Source: a bacterium
GTDB taxonomy: Bacteria; Planctomycetota; UBA1135; UBA2386
Assembly: GCA_030432695.1 (NCBI GenBank)
Contig: JAUILN010000005.1
Location: forward strand, 434,001-498,000
Direction: 5' to 3'
Length of the DNA stretch: 64,000 bases
Positions 28,524 to 35,963 of the stretch are shown in pieces. Every line of letters starts with the position of its first letter. The stretch's first letter is position 1. The notes beneath the pieces are model-generated. The model searched no databases, was not told the DNA's origin, and worked only from the letters and a program-made list of their open reading frames with translations. The position numbers were made by a program, and so were the translations under genes.

Positions 28524-31198
28524 CCGTAGTCCGGGGCCCGTCTCGCGGCACGTCGATCGCACTCGACGCCGCGGACACCTGCATCATCGGCTCCGACCCC
28601 GACGCCACCATCCGCGTCGGCGGCAATGCCCCCGCCCGCGCCGCCGCGATCAAGGGCCTGAAGAACGGCGGTTTCGGCCTGAAGGTCCTGGAAGGACCGG
28701 TCGAGGTGAACGGCGAGGCCGTCGAGGTCGCCCGCCTCACACTCGGCGACCGCATCGTGGTCGGCGACACCGAGGTCCGCTTCGGCAAGCCGAAGTCCGC
28801 GGAAGGAATGCCCGAGGAACTGGGCGGCTTCCAGATCCTCGGCGTGCTCGGCAAGGGTGGGATGGGCACGGTCTACCGTGCCCGCCAGGTCAGCCTCGAC
28901 CGCGACGTCGCGCTGAAGGTGCTGTCGAGCGACCTCACCGCCGACCCTGAGTTCGTCGGCCGGTTCCAGGCCGAGGCGCGCTTCGCGGCGCGGCTGCACC
29001 ACCCGAACGTCGTGCAGGTCTTCGACGTCGACAAGGCCGACGACGTCTACTTCTACTCGATGGAGCTGATGGAGGGCGGCTCGGTCGAGACCCGGCTGCG
29101 CGAGTCCGGTCGACTGACCATCGAGCAGGCCACCGCGTTCATCGCCGATGCAGCCCGCGGCCTCGCGTTCGCCGAGCAGATGCGGATCGTCCACCGCGAC
29201 ATCAAGCCCGACAACCTGATGATCGACCGGCACGGCCACGTGAAGCTGGCCGACCTCGGTCTGGCACACGGCGGCGACGACGACTCCGGCAAGGTCATCG
29301 GCACCCCGCACTTCATGTCGCCCGAGCAGATCCAGCGCCAGCCGATGGATCACCGCAGCGACCTGTATTCGCTCGGGTGCACATACTTCCGTCTGGTCAC
29401 CGGCAAGAACCCGTTCACCGGCGACAACGTCAAGGCGATCGTCCGCGGCCACGTCAAGGACGCGGCACCACGCGCCGACGAGACCCACGAGGAAGTGCCG
29501 GAGGATGTCGCGGACATCATCGACCGGTTGCTCGAGAAGGACCCTGGCGATCGTTACCAGAGCGCCGAGGAGCTGCTCGCGGACCTCGCCGAGGTCGGCA
29601 AGGTCGAGGCGAAGCGCGGACCGTGGGCGCTGATCGCCATCGTCGCGGTGCTGGCCGCGGGTGGGGCGTTGGTGTGGGCGCTGAGTCGGCCCGAACCGAA
29701 GACGATCATCGAGAAGGTCGAGGACGAGACCGCACGGAAGGAGCGGGACGCGGAGGCTCGCCGCGCCAACCGCCTCGCCGCCGACAACGCGCGTCTGGCC
29801 ATCCTCGCCCGCGGCCTCGAGGGGGAACCGTTGGCCGTCGCCCTCGACGGAATGGCCGACGAACACCCCGAGACCGAGGCCGCCGAACTCGCCCGTCAGC
29901 AGGCCCGCGACATCCGCGCCGCGATCGCCGCGGCCGAAGCCGAGGCCGAGCGCATCGAGCGCGCGGTCGACGCCGCGGTCGCCGCGCTGCGCGCCGCCTA
30001 CCAGCAGGCGGTCGACGCGGGCGACTTCCCGGCCGCACACGGCACCCTCGACGGCCGGCCCGACAACGCCGAGGTCGCCGACGCCGAGCGGCTCGCGACC
30101 ACGCGCGGCGAACTGCGGAGCGACCTCCAGCTGCGCGCCGCAGCCGAGATCGCCGCGCGCCAGTCAGCCGTCGACGCGGCCCTCGAGGAGCGCGCGCTCG
30201 ATACTGCCGAGTCGGCACTGCAGAAGCTCGCAGCTCTGCGCGCCGAGGGCAGCGCCTGGCCGAGCGAACTGCTCCCCGCCGCCGAGGAACTCGACGCCTG
30301 GATCGCCGAGCGCCAGAGCCGGCTCGAAGCTGGCCGCCGCCGCCTACTCCGCGCCGCCGAGATCGCCGCGTGGCAGCGCCTCGAACAACGCCTGCTCGGC
30401 GACGCCTCCGCCCCCGGCATCCTCGATGCCGTCACCGCCTTCGACTTCGCTGCGGCCGAGGCCCGGCTCCGCGAGTTCGTCGCTGCCGAGGCCGAGTTCG
30501 AGGCTGCCGCCGCGATCACCCCATTGCTCGAGGCCTTCCCGGCGGCCACTGCCTGGATCGCGGCCTTCGGCGCCGCAGCGACCACCGACGGTGAGCTGGC
30601 CATCGACCTCGACGGCCTGCTGCCGGAGTCGGCGGATCCGGAGGACGGCACCGTTGGCCGGGTCACGCGCTTCGAACCGACCGGCGCCGGGATGACCGTC
30701 CACCTCGGCCCGAAGGCTCGCGGTGAGGACCTGACGTTCGATCCTCAGGCGCTCCGACGCCATGCCGACCACCTCCTGGTCGCGCTGCCGGGCACACCGG
30801 ATCCGGCCGGCCGCGGCGCGGTACTCGGCCTGCTCGGTTGGGCCGCCCACCTGCGCGCGGCCGACGCCTATCTGCGCCAGCTCGACCGCGGCGACGACGC
30901 CACCGGCACCGAACAGCAGGCCTACGCACTCCATGACTCGCTCCTGGTCGCCAGCACCCAGGCACTCGCCGAGGCTCTGACTGCAGCGGGAACCGGCGGC
31001 GAGGAGGCGACGCCGGCCGCCGCCGGCTGGCATCGCAGCCTCTACGACGAGGTGCAGGCAACCCGCCTGCTGGCTCGCACCCTGCGCGCGCTGTCCGCGC
31101 GGCGCAATCTCACGGCGGCGCAGCTCGCCGAGGAGCTTCGGCAAGATCATCCGGGTACGCTGATCGTCCAGCTGCTCGACGAGTCCGACACCGAGTGA
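28511..31198 (+). CDS. Membrane Ser/Thr protein kinase with FHA-like N-terminus
   Basis: 895 residues from the ATG at 28511. Residues 1-95 resemble an FHA domain (IIGSDPDATIRV, VEVNGEAVEVARLTLGDRIVVG), but the phospho-Thr-binding Arg and SxxH are absent. The kinase domain spans about 105-355: LGKGGMGTVYRA, VALKVLS, IVHRDIKPDNLM, LADLGLAHG, and GTPHFMSPEQI. The usual DFG is DLG. One membrane segment (WALIAIVAVLAAGGALVWALS) is at about 373-393, followed by 140 Ala/Glu/Arg-rich residues predicted as coiled coil and a long helical extracytoplasmic tail. PASTA-like repeats are absent. The overlap with tilS suggests coupling; the substrate is unknown. Confidence 0.9.
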   Translation: MDHLTVVRGPSRGTSIALDAADTCIIGSDPDATIRVGGNAPARAAAIKGLKNGGFGLKVLEGPVEVNGEAVEVARLTLGDRIVVGDTEVRFGKPKSAEGMPEELGGFQILGVLGKGGMGTVYRARQVSLDRDVALKVLSSDLTADPEFVGRFQAEARFAARLHHPNVVQVFDVDKADDVYFYSMELMEGGSVETRLRESGRLTIEQATAFIADAARGLAFAEQMRIVHRDIKPDNLMIDRHGHVKLADLGLAHGGDDDSGKVIGTPHFMSPEQIQRQPMDHRSDLYSLGCTYFRLVTGKNPFTGDNVKAIVRGHVKDAAPRADETHEEVPEDVADIIDRLLEKDPGDRYQSAEELLADLAEVGKVEAKRGPWALIAIVAVLAAGGALVWALSRPEPKTIIEKVEDETARKERDAEARRANRLAADNARLAILARGLEGEPLAVALDGMADEHPETEAAELARQQARDIRAAIAAAEAEAERIERAVDAAVAALRAAYQQAVDAGDFPAAHGTLDGRPDNAEVADAERLATTRGELRSDLQLRAAAEIAARQSAVDAALEERALDTAESALQKLAALRAEGSAWPSELLPAAEELDAWIAERQSRLEAGRRRLLRAAEIAAWQRLEQRLLGDASAPGILDAVTAFDFAAAEARLREFVAAEAEFEAAAAITPLLEAFPAATAWIAAFGAAATTDGELAIDLDGLLPESADPEDGTVGRVTRFEPTGAGMTVHLGPKARGEDLTFDPQALRRHADHLLVALPGTPDPAGRGAVLGLLGWAAHLRAADAYLRQLDRGDDATGTEQQAYALHDSLLVASTQALAEALTAAGTGGEEATPAAAGWHRSLYDEVQATRLLARTLRALSARRNLTAAQLAEELRQDHPGTLIVQLLDESDTE

Positions 31199-31204
31199 GT
31201 CGAC

Positions 31205-31528
31205 TTGGATCCCGGTGGACTCGCGGACTGTCTGCTCGCCCATCCCGACGGAGCGATCCTGCGCCTGCACGCCCAGCCCGGCGCGCGGCGTGATGCATTG
31301 GTCGGAATGCACGGCGACGCGCTGAAGCTCGCCGTGCGCGCCGCGCCGGAGAAAGGGCGTGCGAACACCGGGATCCAGAAGCTGCTCGCGGCGGCGCTGG
31401 GGATCGCCGCGCGCGACGTCGAACTGCTGTCCGGTCCGGCCCAGAGGCAGAAGCGCTTCCTGCTGCGCGGGCTCCCACCCGAGGAAGCTGCGCGACGCCT
31501 GACCGTCGCCATGGCCCACGACGGCTGA
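31205..31528 (+). CDS. DUF167 (YggU-like) protein
   Basis: 107 residues, family-typical length. The core AILRLHAQPGARRDALVGMHGDALKLAVRAAPEKGRANTGIQKLLAAAL carries the DUF167 signature (V/LxxKPGA..., APPxxGxAN). Function is unknown; the family is widespread. The predicted start is TTG at 31205, 6 bases after the kinase stop; an ATG at 31307 lies inside the conserved core and is unlikely. Confidence 0.85.
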   Translation: MDPGGLADCLLAHPDGAILRLHAQPGARRDALVGMHGDALKLAVRAAPEKGRANTGIQKLLAAALGIAARDVELLSGPAQRQKRFLLRGLPPEEAARRLTVAMAHDG

Positions 31529-31616
31529 CCGCGGGGAACGCGGGGAACGCGACGTTCGGGTGACGTGACACCATGCGCCCGGTACGCTCGAGGCCACGCA
31601 TCCGAGCTGCGAACCG

Positions 31617-32489
31617 ATGGTGAGCCCTGCCCAACCCCCGCTGCGCAAGCGTGCCCAGGCCGCTGCCGAACAGCTCCTCGACCGTCTCGGCGCCCGACCG
31701 CGAGTCGCTCTGTTGCTCGGCACCGGCCATGCGGCGATCTCCCACCAACTCGCGGAGCGCCGGGTGCTGCCCCGCCAGGATCTGCCCGGCGGTCTGATCC
31801 TCGCCGAGGAGTCGCACCTGGTGGCCGGTCGCCTCGAAGGTGTGCCGGTGCTGGTGGGCGACGCCCCACTGCCGGCCTACGCCGGGCACAGCCTCGCCGA
31901 GGTTACCTTCCCGGTGCGGGTCCTGCACGCGATGGGCGTGGAACTCCTGGTGTTGACCGCCGGCGCCGCCAGCCTCACCCGCCACATCGAGCCCGGTTCG
32001 ATCGCGGTGGTCGAGGACCACATGAACTTCGCGGGGGTCCAGCCGCTGCAAGGACCACCGGACGACGATCTCGGCCCGCGCTTCCCCGACATGTCGGCCC
32101 CCTACCCGGCGCGCTGGCGCAAGCTGGCCCGCGATCGGGCTGCCGAGGTCGGAGTGCCCTGCTTCGAGGGCGTGTTCGCGGCGGTGCCCGGACCGAGCCT
32201 GCCGACCCGCGCCGAGTACCGCTTCCTGCGCCGAGCAGGCGCCGACCTGGTGGGCATGAGCCTGGTGCCCGAGGTGATGGCCGCGGTGCATTCCGGCCTC
32301 GACGTGCTGGCACTTTGCGGAGTCACCCAGCTGGTCCACGTCGAACGCACCCTGCCGACCGACATCGAGGAGATGCTGGACGCGGCCGACCTCGCGGCGC
32401 CTCGGATGGCCAGCCTGCTGACCGGCATCGTGCGACGCATCGGCAGCATGCCCCCACCCGGCGGCGACGACGTGAGCATCCGCGAATGA
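31617..32489 (+). CDS. PNP-fold protein with altered purine and phosphate sites
   Basis: 290 residues aligning along the whole length with trimeric purine nucleoside phosphorylases: VALLLGTGHAA, GHSLAEVTFPVRVLHAMG, VVEDHMNFAGVQPLQGP, RFPDMSAPYP, EGVFAAVPGPS, ADLVGMSLVPEVMAA. The key residues differ. The phosphate-binding Arg and His of RxHxYEG are Pro84 and Pro86, the active-site Asn of TNAAGG is Ala115, the purine-binding Glu of ETPAE is Pro196, and the Asn of VTN is Gln238. Ser of GMS is kept. It is probably not a normal phosphorylase; a regulator or an enzyme of new specificity is possible. It overlaps purN by four bases (ATGA). Confidence 0.85.
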   Translation: MVSPAQPPLRKRAQAAAEQLLDRLGARPRVALLLGTGHAAISHQLAERRVLPRQDLPGGLILAEESHLVAGRLEGVPVLVGDAPLPAYAGHSLAEVTFPVRVLHAMGVELLVLTAGAASLTRHIEPGSIAVVEDHMNFAGVQPLQGPPDDDLGPRFPDMSAPYPARWRKLARDRAAEVGVPCFEGVFAAVPGPSLPTRAEYRFLRRAGADLVGMSLVPEVMAAVHSGLDVLALCGVTQLVHVERTLPTDIEEMLDAADLAAPRMASLLTGIVRRIGSMPPPGGDDVSIRE

Positions 32490-33082
32490 ACGACACCGCC
32501 TCGATCGGGAACCCCGAGCCTCGCCGGCTGAAGATCGGCGTGCTGCTGTCGGGCAGTGGCCGGACCCTGCAAAACCTGCTCGACCGCGCGGCCGCAGGAC
32601 GCCTCGCGGTCGAAGTCGTCGCGGTCGCAGCCGACCGCGAGGGCGCGTTCGGCCTGGAGCGCGCGCGCCGCGCCGGCATCCCGACGCTGTACACCAAGGA
32701 CCCCCTCGCCAGCCTCGACTTCCTCACCGAGCATGGCGCCGAGGTCTGCTGCCTCGCCGGCTACCTGCGGCTCCTGCCGATCCCCGAGGCCTGGCGCGAT
32801 CGGGTGCTCAACATCCACCCGTCCTTGCTGCCGCGGCACGGCGGCAAGGGCTGCTACGGCGACCGGGTCCATGCCTCGGTGCTGGCCGCCGGCGACGACG
32901 AGAGCGGATGCACGGTCCACCTCTGCGACGACCGCTACGACACCGGTCCGGCGCTGGTGCAGAGGCGCGTGCCGGTGGTCGAAGGCGACACGGTCGCGAC
33001 GCTCGCTGCGCGGGTCTTCGAGGCGGAGTGCGAGGCCTATCCCGAGGCCATCGATCTGTGGCGTCGCGAGCGCGGGCTCTGA
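32486..33082 (+). CDS. purN: Phosphoribosylglycinamide formyltransferase
   Basis: 198 residues. It transfers a formyl group from 10-formyl-THF to GAR in purine synthesis. Seen: IGVLLSGSGRTLQNLLDR, VCCLAGYLRLLP, the catalytic Asn/His in VLNIHPSLLPRHGGKG, the Asp in RYDTGPALVQRRV, and GDTVATLAARVFEAE. GSGRT replaces the more common GSGSN/GSGRG at the phosphate loop. It is translationally coupled to the PNP-like gene upstream (four-base overlap) and converges on a DUF4198 gene with a 6-base gap. Confidence 0.93.
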   Translation: MNDTASIGNPEPRRLKIGVLLSGSGRTLQNLLDRAAAGRLAVEVVAVAADREGAFGLERARRAGIPTLYTKDPLASLDFLTEHGAEVCCLAGYLRLLPIPEAWRDRVLNIHPSLLPRHGGKGCYGDRVHASVLAAGDDESGCTVHLCDDRYDTGPALVQRRVPVVEGDTVATLAARVFEAECEAYPEAIDLWRRERGL

Positions 33083-33088
33083 TCCGTA

Positions 33089-33907
33089 CTACTCCGGCAC
33101 CGCGAAGCTCAGGCTCGCCCAGAAGCTCTCCCACTCGTGGTCCTCGGCCTTCGGTCGGGTCATGTGGGTCAGTCGCAGCGTCATCCAGCCGCTCCCGCCG
33201 ATCGGCACCAGCGCTTCACCCTGCTCGTCGGTCCACGCCGAACCGGTGAAGTCGTGGCCGTTGCCGGGGCGGTCCCAGCACAGGTTGGCACGCACCAGCG
33301 GCTCGCCCTGGAACAGCACCCGCACCGGCAGGGTGCCACGCGGCCGCACGCGGAGCGGATGCTCGAGCGGGACGATCTCCAGCTCCTGGCCGAGCGGCGT
33401 CGCGAAGTCCCCCGCGTCGTCGCCACCGACCGCGAACACCACCTTCGGGCACTTGCGGTAGCGCTCCACCGCGTCGTCGTACAGCTCGTCGCGCGCGACG
33501 CGACCGGCCAGCACCTGCGGCATGCCGTCGCTCAGCAGGTAGGAGTTGAACGACTGCGCGTCGAGTTCGATGAGCCGCGGTCGGATCGCCACCGCGGCGA
33601 CGTGCAGCCCGGGCTCCAGTGCACCGAGCGTGGCCCGGGTCACCTTGTCAGCGTCGTCGGCACTCCAACCCTCGACCGGCTGGGTCGTGCCATCCGGCCG
33701 ACGCAGCACCGCGCTGAATCGCTCGGTGGCGACCGCCCCGGTGCTGACCGGGAAGTCCATGCCGGTGCGCAGCGAGAGCTCGGCGCCGTCACGAAGATCC
33801 TCGTCGTCCGTCGCCAGGACCAGGAGCCAAGAGTCGTGCGGAGGTGCCAGGGCCGACAGGGCGAGCGCGGCACTGCCGCAGGCCGCGAGGAACCGGAGGA
33901 TCTTCAT
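33089..33907 (-). CDS. Exported DUF4198-type protein
   Basis: 272 residues from the ATG at 33907. A signal peptide (MKILRFLAACGSAALALSALA) precedes a body that starts with PPHDSWLLV and continues as DUF4198/NikM-like beta domains: FPVSTGAVATERFSAVLRRPDG, EHPLRVRPRGTLPVRVLFQGEPLVRA, and GEALVPIGGSGWMTLRLTHM. Members of this family are periplasmic and are often linked to nickel/cobalt uptake, but here no transporter is adjacent. His24 and the nearby Asp after the cleavage site fit the family's N-terminal metal-binding idea. The frame is open upstream through the DAHP-synthase-like scrap, which I regard as chance. Confidence 0.75.
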   Translation of the reverse strand: MKILRFLAACGSAALALSALAPPHDSWLLVLATDDEDLRDGAELSLRTGMDFPVSTGAVATERFSAVLRRPDGTTQPVEGWSADDADKVTRATLGALEPGLHVAAVAIRPRLIELDAQSFNSYLLSDGMPQVLAGRVARDELYDDAVERYRKCPKVVFAVGGDDAGDFATPLGQELEIVPLEHPLRVRPRGTLPVRVLFQGEPLVRANLCWDRPGNGHDFTGSAWTDEQGEALVPIGGSGWMTLRLTHMTRPKAEDHEWESFWASLSFAVPE

Positions 33908-33976
33908 GGGCGAAGTCTCCGCGCAACGGGCAACATCTGACAAGCGTCCCATTCTGCATCGGTCCGCCAGGGCTCC

Positions 33977-34021
33977 TGTCCGCCTGGGTGCCTGGCACCG
34001 AGGCGGACAGGCACCCAGGCG
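33977..34021. repeat. Compound inverted repeat with two alternative hairpins
   Basis: One fold pairs TGTCCGCCT (33977-33985) with AGGCGGACA (34001-34009) around the palindrome GGTGCC-T-GGCACC. A second, exclusive fold pairs CGCCTGGGTGCCTG (33981-33994) with CAGGCACCCAGGCG (34008-34021). GGTGCCTGGCACC resembles the core of REP-type elements and of small mobile palindromes. It separates the DUF4198 gene from the DAHP-synthase-like scrap. Confidence 0.75.
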
Positions 34022-34024
34022 GGC

Positions 34025-34126
34025 ATTCAGCACCGGCAGCCAGATCTGCCCGACCGCCTTCAGCAGCGCGAGGTTCTGCATGTTCCACACGCCGATCTGC
34101 AGCATGTCGATGCCCTCGGGGTCCGT
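34025..34126 (-). pseudogene. Remnant of a DAHP synthase (aroF-like) gene
   Basis: About 34 codons read leftward resemble one internal segment of the AroF/AroA(G) type 3-deoxy-7-phosphoheptulonate synthase: MLQIGVWNMQNLALLKAVG, then PVL, against the family consensus LQIGARNMQNFxLLKxVGxxxKPVLLKR. The Ala-Arg of LQIGARN is Val-Trp. No other part of the gene is present: one side abuts the inverted repeat, the other the AraC gene. It is most likely a decayed scrap left by rearrangement; a working copy should exist elsewhere. Confidence 0.6.
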
Positions 34127-34137
34127 AGACTCACCGC

Positions 34138-34587
34138 ATGCCCCGCCTCGATCCCGACCTGCTGCGACGCCTGTGTGCCGCGAGGGATCTGCTCGAGCAG
34201 TGGGACGAACCGCTGCCGGTCGAGGAGATCGCGCGGCGCGTGGTGATCTCGCCCTTCCACTTCATCCGCCGCTTCGATCAGGTCTTCGGCTCGACCCCGA
34301 ACCGCTACCGCGTGCAGCACCGGATCCGGCGCGCCAAGGAACTGCTCGCGTCCGGAGATCTGTCGGTCACCCAGACCTGCTTCGCGGTCGGCTTCGAGAG
34401 CCTCGGTAGCTTCAGCGCATTGTTCAAGCGCTGCGTGGGTACGACCCCCTCGCAGTACCGACGCGAACGGCGACTGCTGGTCCAGGTCCCGGGCCTGCCG
34501 CCCACGACCCTCATCCCCGGCTGCCTGACCCTGATGGCCTGCCTGCCACGCGACGCGTTTCGCAGTTCTGGAGAAGCACACGCCTGA
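34138..34587 (+). CDS. Short AraC-family transcription regulator
   Basis: 149 residues. Residues 1-110 form the double helix-turn-helix DNA-binding domain of AraC/XylS: LPVEEIARRVVISPFHFIRRFDQVFGSTPNRY and LSVTQTCFAVGFESLGSFSALFKRCVGTTPSQYRR. No N-terminal sensor domain is present; a C-terminal 35-residue tail with Cys (GCLTLMACLP) could be sensory. TAGACT lies just before the ATG. The VOC gene follows by 45 bases and is the obvious candidate target, a common AraC-VOC arrangement. Confidence 0.9.
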   Translation: MPRLDPDLLRRLCAARDLLEQWDEPLPVEEIARRVVISPFHFIRRFDQVFGSTPNRYRVQHRIRRAKELLASGDLSVTQTCFAVGFESLGSFSALFKRCVGTTPSQYRRERRLLVQVPGLPPTTLIPGCLTLMACLPRDAFRSSGEAHA

Positions 34588-34632
34588 GGCGCCCCACAGA
34601 CTGGCCCGGGTCCACCAACCAACCGACAGCCC

Positions 34633-35019
34633 ATGAAGATCAAGCTCCAGAGCATCATGGTCGACGACCAGGAGAAGGCCCTGCGCTTCTACACCGAGGT
34701 CCTCGGCTTCCAGACGAAGCACGACATCCCGGCCGGCGACTACCGCTGGATCACGGTGGTGGCCCCCGACGGCCACCCCGACGTCGAGCTCGCGCTCGAG
34801 CCGAACGTGAACCCGGCCGGGCGCACCTTCCAGAAGGCGATGTTCGACCAGGAGATCCCGTACACCGCGTTCGAGGTCGACGACATGGCGGCCGAGGTCG
34901 CTCGGCTCACCGCGCACGACGTGGTCTTCACCACGCAACCGACCGACGCCGGCCCGGTCACGATCGCGGTGTTCGCCGACACCTGCGGCAACCTGATCCA
35001 GCTCTACCAGCCGAAGTGA
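34633..35019 (+). CDS. VOC (glyoxalase-like) family protein
   Basis: 128 residues forming the two beta-alpha-beta3 units of the vicinal oxygen chelate fold: IKLQSIMVDDQEKALRFYTEVLGFQ, WITVVAPDG, DVELALEPN, IPYTAFEVDDMAAEV, and VFADTCGNLIQLYQP. Most members bind a divalent metal through His/Glu; the usual first His is Gln or Ser here, while the terminal Gln (IQLYQP) replaces the usual Glu, so metal binding is doubtful. Function is unknown; it probably responds to the AraC regulator next to it. Confidence 0.88.
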   Translation: MKIKLQSIMVDDQEKALRFYTEVLGFQTKHDIPAGDYRWITVVAPDGHPDVELALEPNVNPAGRTFQKAMFDQEIPYTAFEVDDMAAEVARLTAHDVVFTTQPTDAGPVTIAVFADTCGNLIQLYQPK

Positions 35020-35049
35020 GTCCGAGACCCGCGGCTGGCACGGTCCGGG

Positions 35050-35946
35050 TCAGGTGGCCGCCCGCCCCAAGAGCCCCAGCAACGCCACCAGCGACAGCAC
35101 GTCGTCGCGGTTGTGCTGCAGGACCTTGTCGACCGGCCCGGTCCCATCCCGCAGCCACTCCACCCAGGCGCGCGGTGCCTCGCTGCCCGGCAGGTCGTCG
35201 GGGCGGCGGAACGCGAGGCGATGCTCCTCCACCGTGCGCAGTCGGCAGTTCGGCAGCTCCTCGCCCCACAGTCGCCGCGCCAGGTAGTAGAGGTCGAGGT
35301 GGCGCGGGTCGAGGACCGGAGCCGTATCGATGCCGTGCAGGACCATCCGGTTGGCGAGGCGATGCCGGTCGAAGCTCTTGCCGACGAAGCTGACCTGCAC
35401 CGGCCGCTCGCAGAGCCGGCGCGCGACGTGCGCCAGTGCACCGGGCTCCTCGTCGAAGCTGCGCAGGAACACCTGCTCGAGCACCAGCTCGTCGCACTCG
35501 ACGAAGGCCATGCCGGTCAGGAACACCACGGTGCCCGCCCCGCCGCTGAGGCCGGTGGTCTCGGTGTCGACGAACAGGCAATCGTCGAGGCGAGCGCCTT
35601 CGAACCACGGGTCCTTGGCGAGGACCGCCAGGCGCTGCCAGTCGGCGTCGCGGCACAGGGCGAACGGCACCGAACCGTGGCGTGCGGCCAGCGGCCAGCG
35701 CTGGCGCCAGACCCAGAACGCGCCGCGCTCCCCGGCCTCGACCACGCCGTCGGCCGACAACGCGACCGGCTCGGGCGGTGCCACTCGGCTGGCACTCCGC
35801 TCGGCCCGTCGCGCCAGGTAGGCCCGCAGGTTCGCACCGCCGCGCACCGGCGGCGGCGTCGGTTCGGCAGGGGCAGCGGCATCCGGCAGCACGCCGCGCG
35901 CGCGGGCATTGCCACGCAGTCGACTCTTCAGATCCCGCTTGGCCAT
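35050..35946 (-). CDS. mrfB: DEDDh exonuclease, MrfB (YprB)-like
   Basis: 298 residues. The RNase H-like exonuclease core has CLFVDTETTGLSGGAGT (Asp, Glu), VSFVGKSFDRHRLANRM, HLDLYYLARRLWG and the final HNRDDVLSLVALLG (His, Asp). This is the signature of YprB, characterised in Bacillus subtilis as MrfB, which with the helicase MrfA removes mitomycin C-type DNA lesions independently of UvrABC. An N-terminal 90 residues rich in Arg/Pro is probably disordered. The tail of TPR-like helices in the Bacillus protein is missing here. It follows the mrfA-like helicase by 17 bases. Confidence 0.85.
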   Translation of the reverse strand: MAKRDLKSRLRGNARARGVLPDAAAPAEPTPPPVRGGANLRAYLARRAERSASRVAPPEPVALSADGVVEAGERGAFWVWRQRWPLAARHGSVPFALCRDADWQRLAVLAKDPWFEGARLDDCLFVDTETTGLSGGAGTVVFLTGMAFVECDELVLEQVFLRSFDEEPGALAHVARRLCERPVQVSFVGKSFDRHRLANRMVLHGIDTAPVLDPRHLDLYYLARRLWGEELPNCRLRTVEEHRLAFRRPDDLPGSEAPRAWVEWLRDGTGPVDKVLQHNRDDVLSLVALLGLLGRAAT

Positions 35947-35963
35947 CTCTCGGCACCCGCCGT

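Noticed and set aside
26966..30040. 1024-codon leftward frame opposite tilS and the kinase gene
   Set aside because: Shadow frame; the opposite strand has intact PP-loop and kinase motifs.
33908..34105. N-terminal extension of the DUF4198 protein through the DAHP-synthase-like scrap
   Set aside because: It would place 66 unrelated residues, including the inverted repeat, before a perfect signal peptide.
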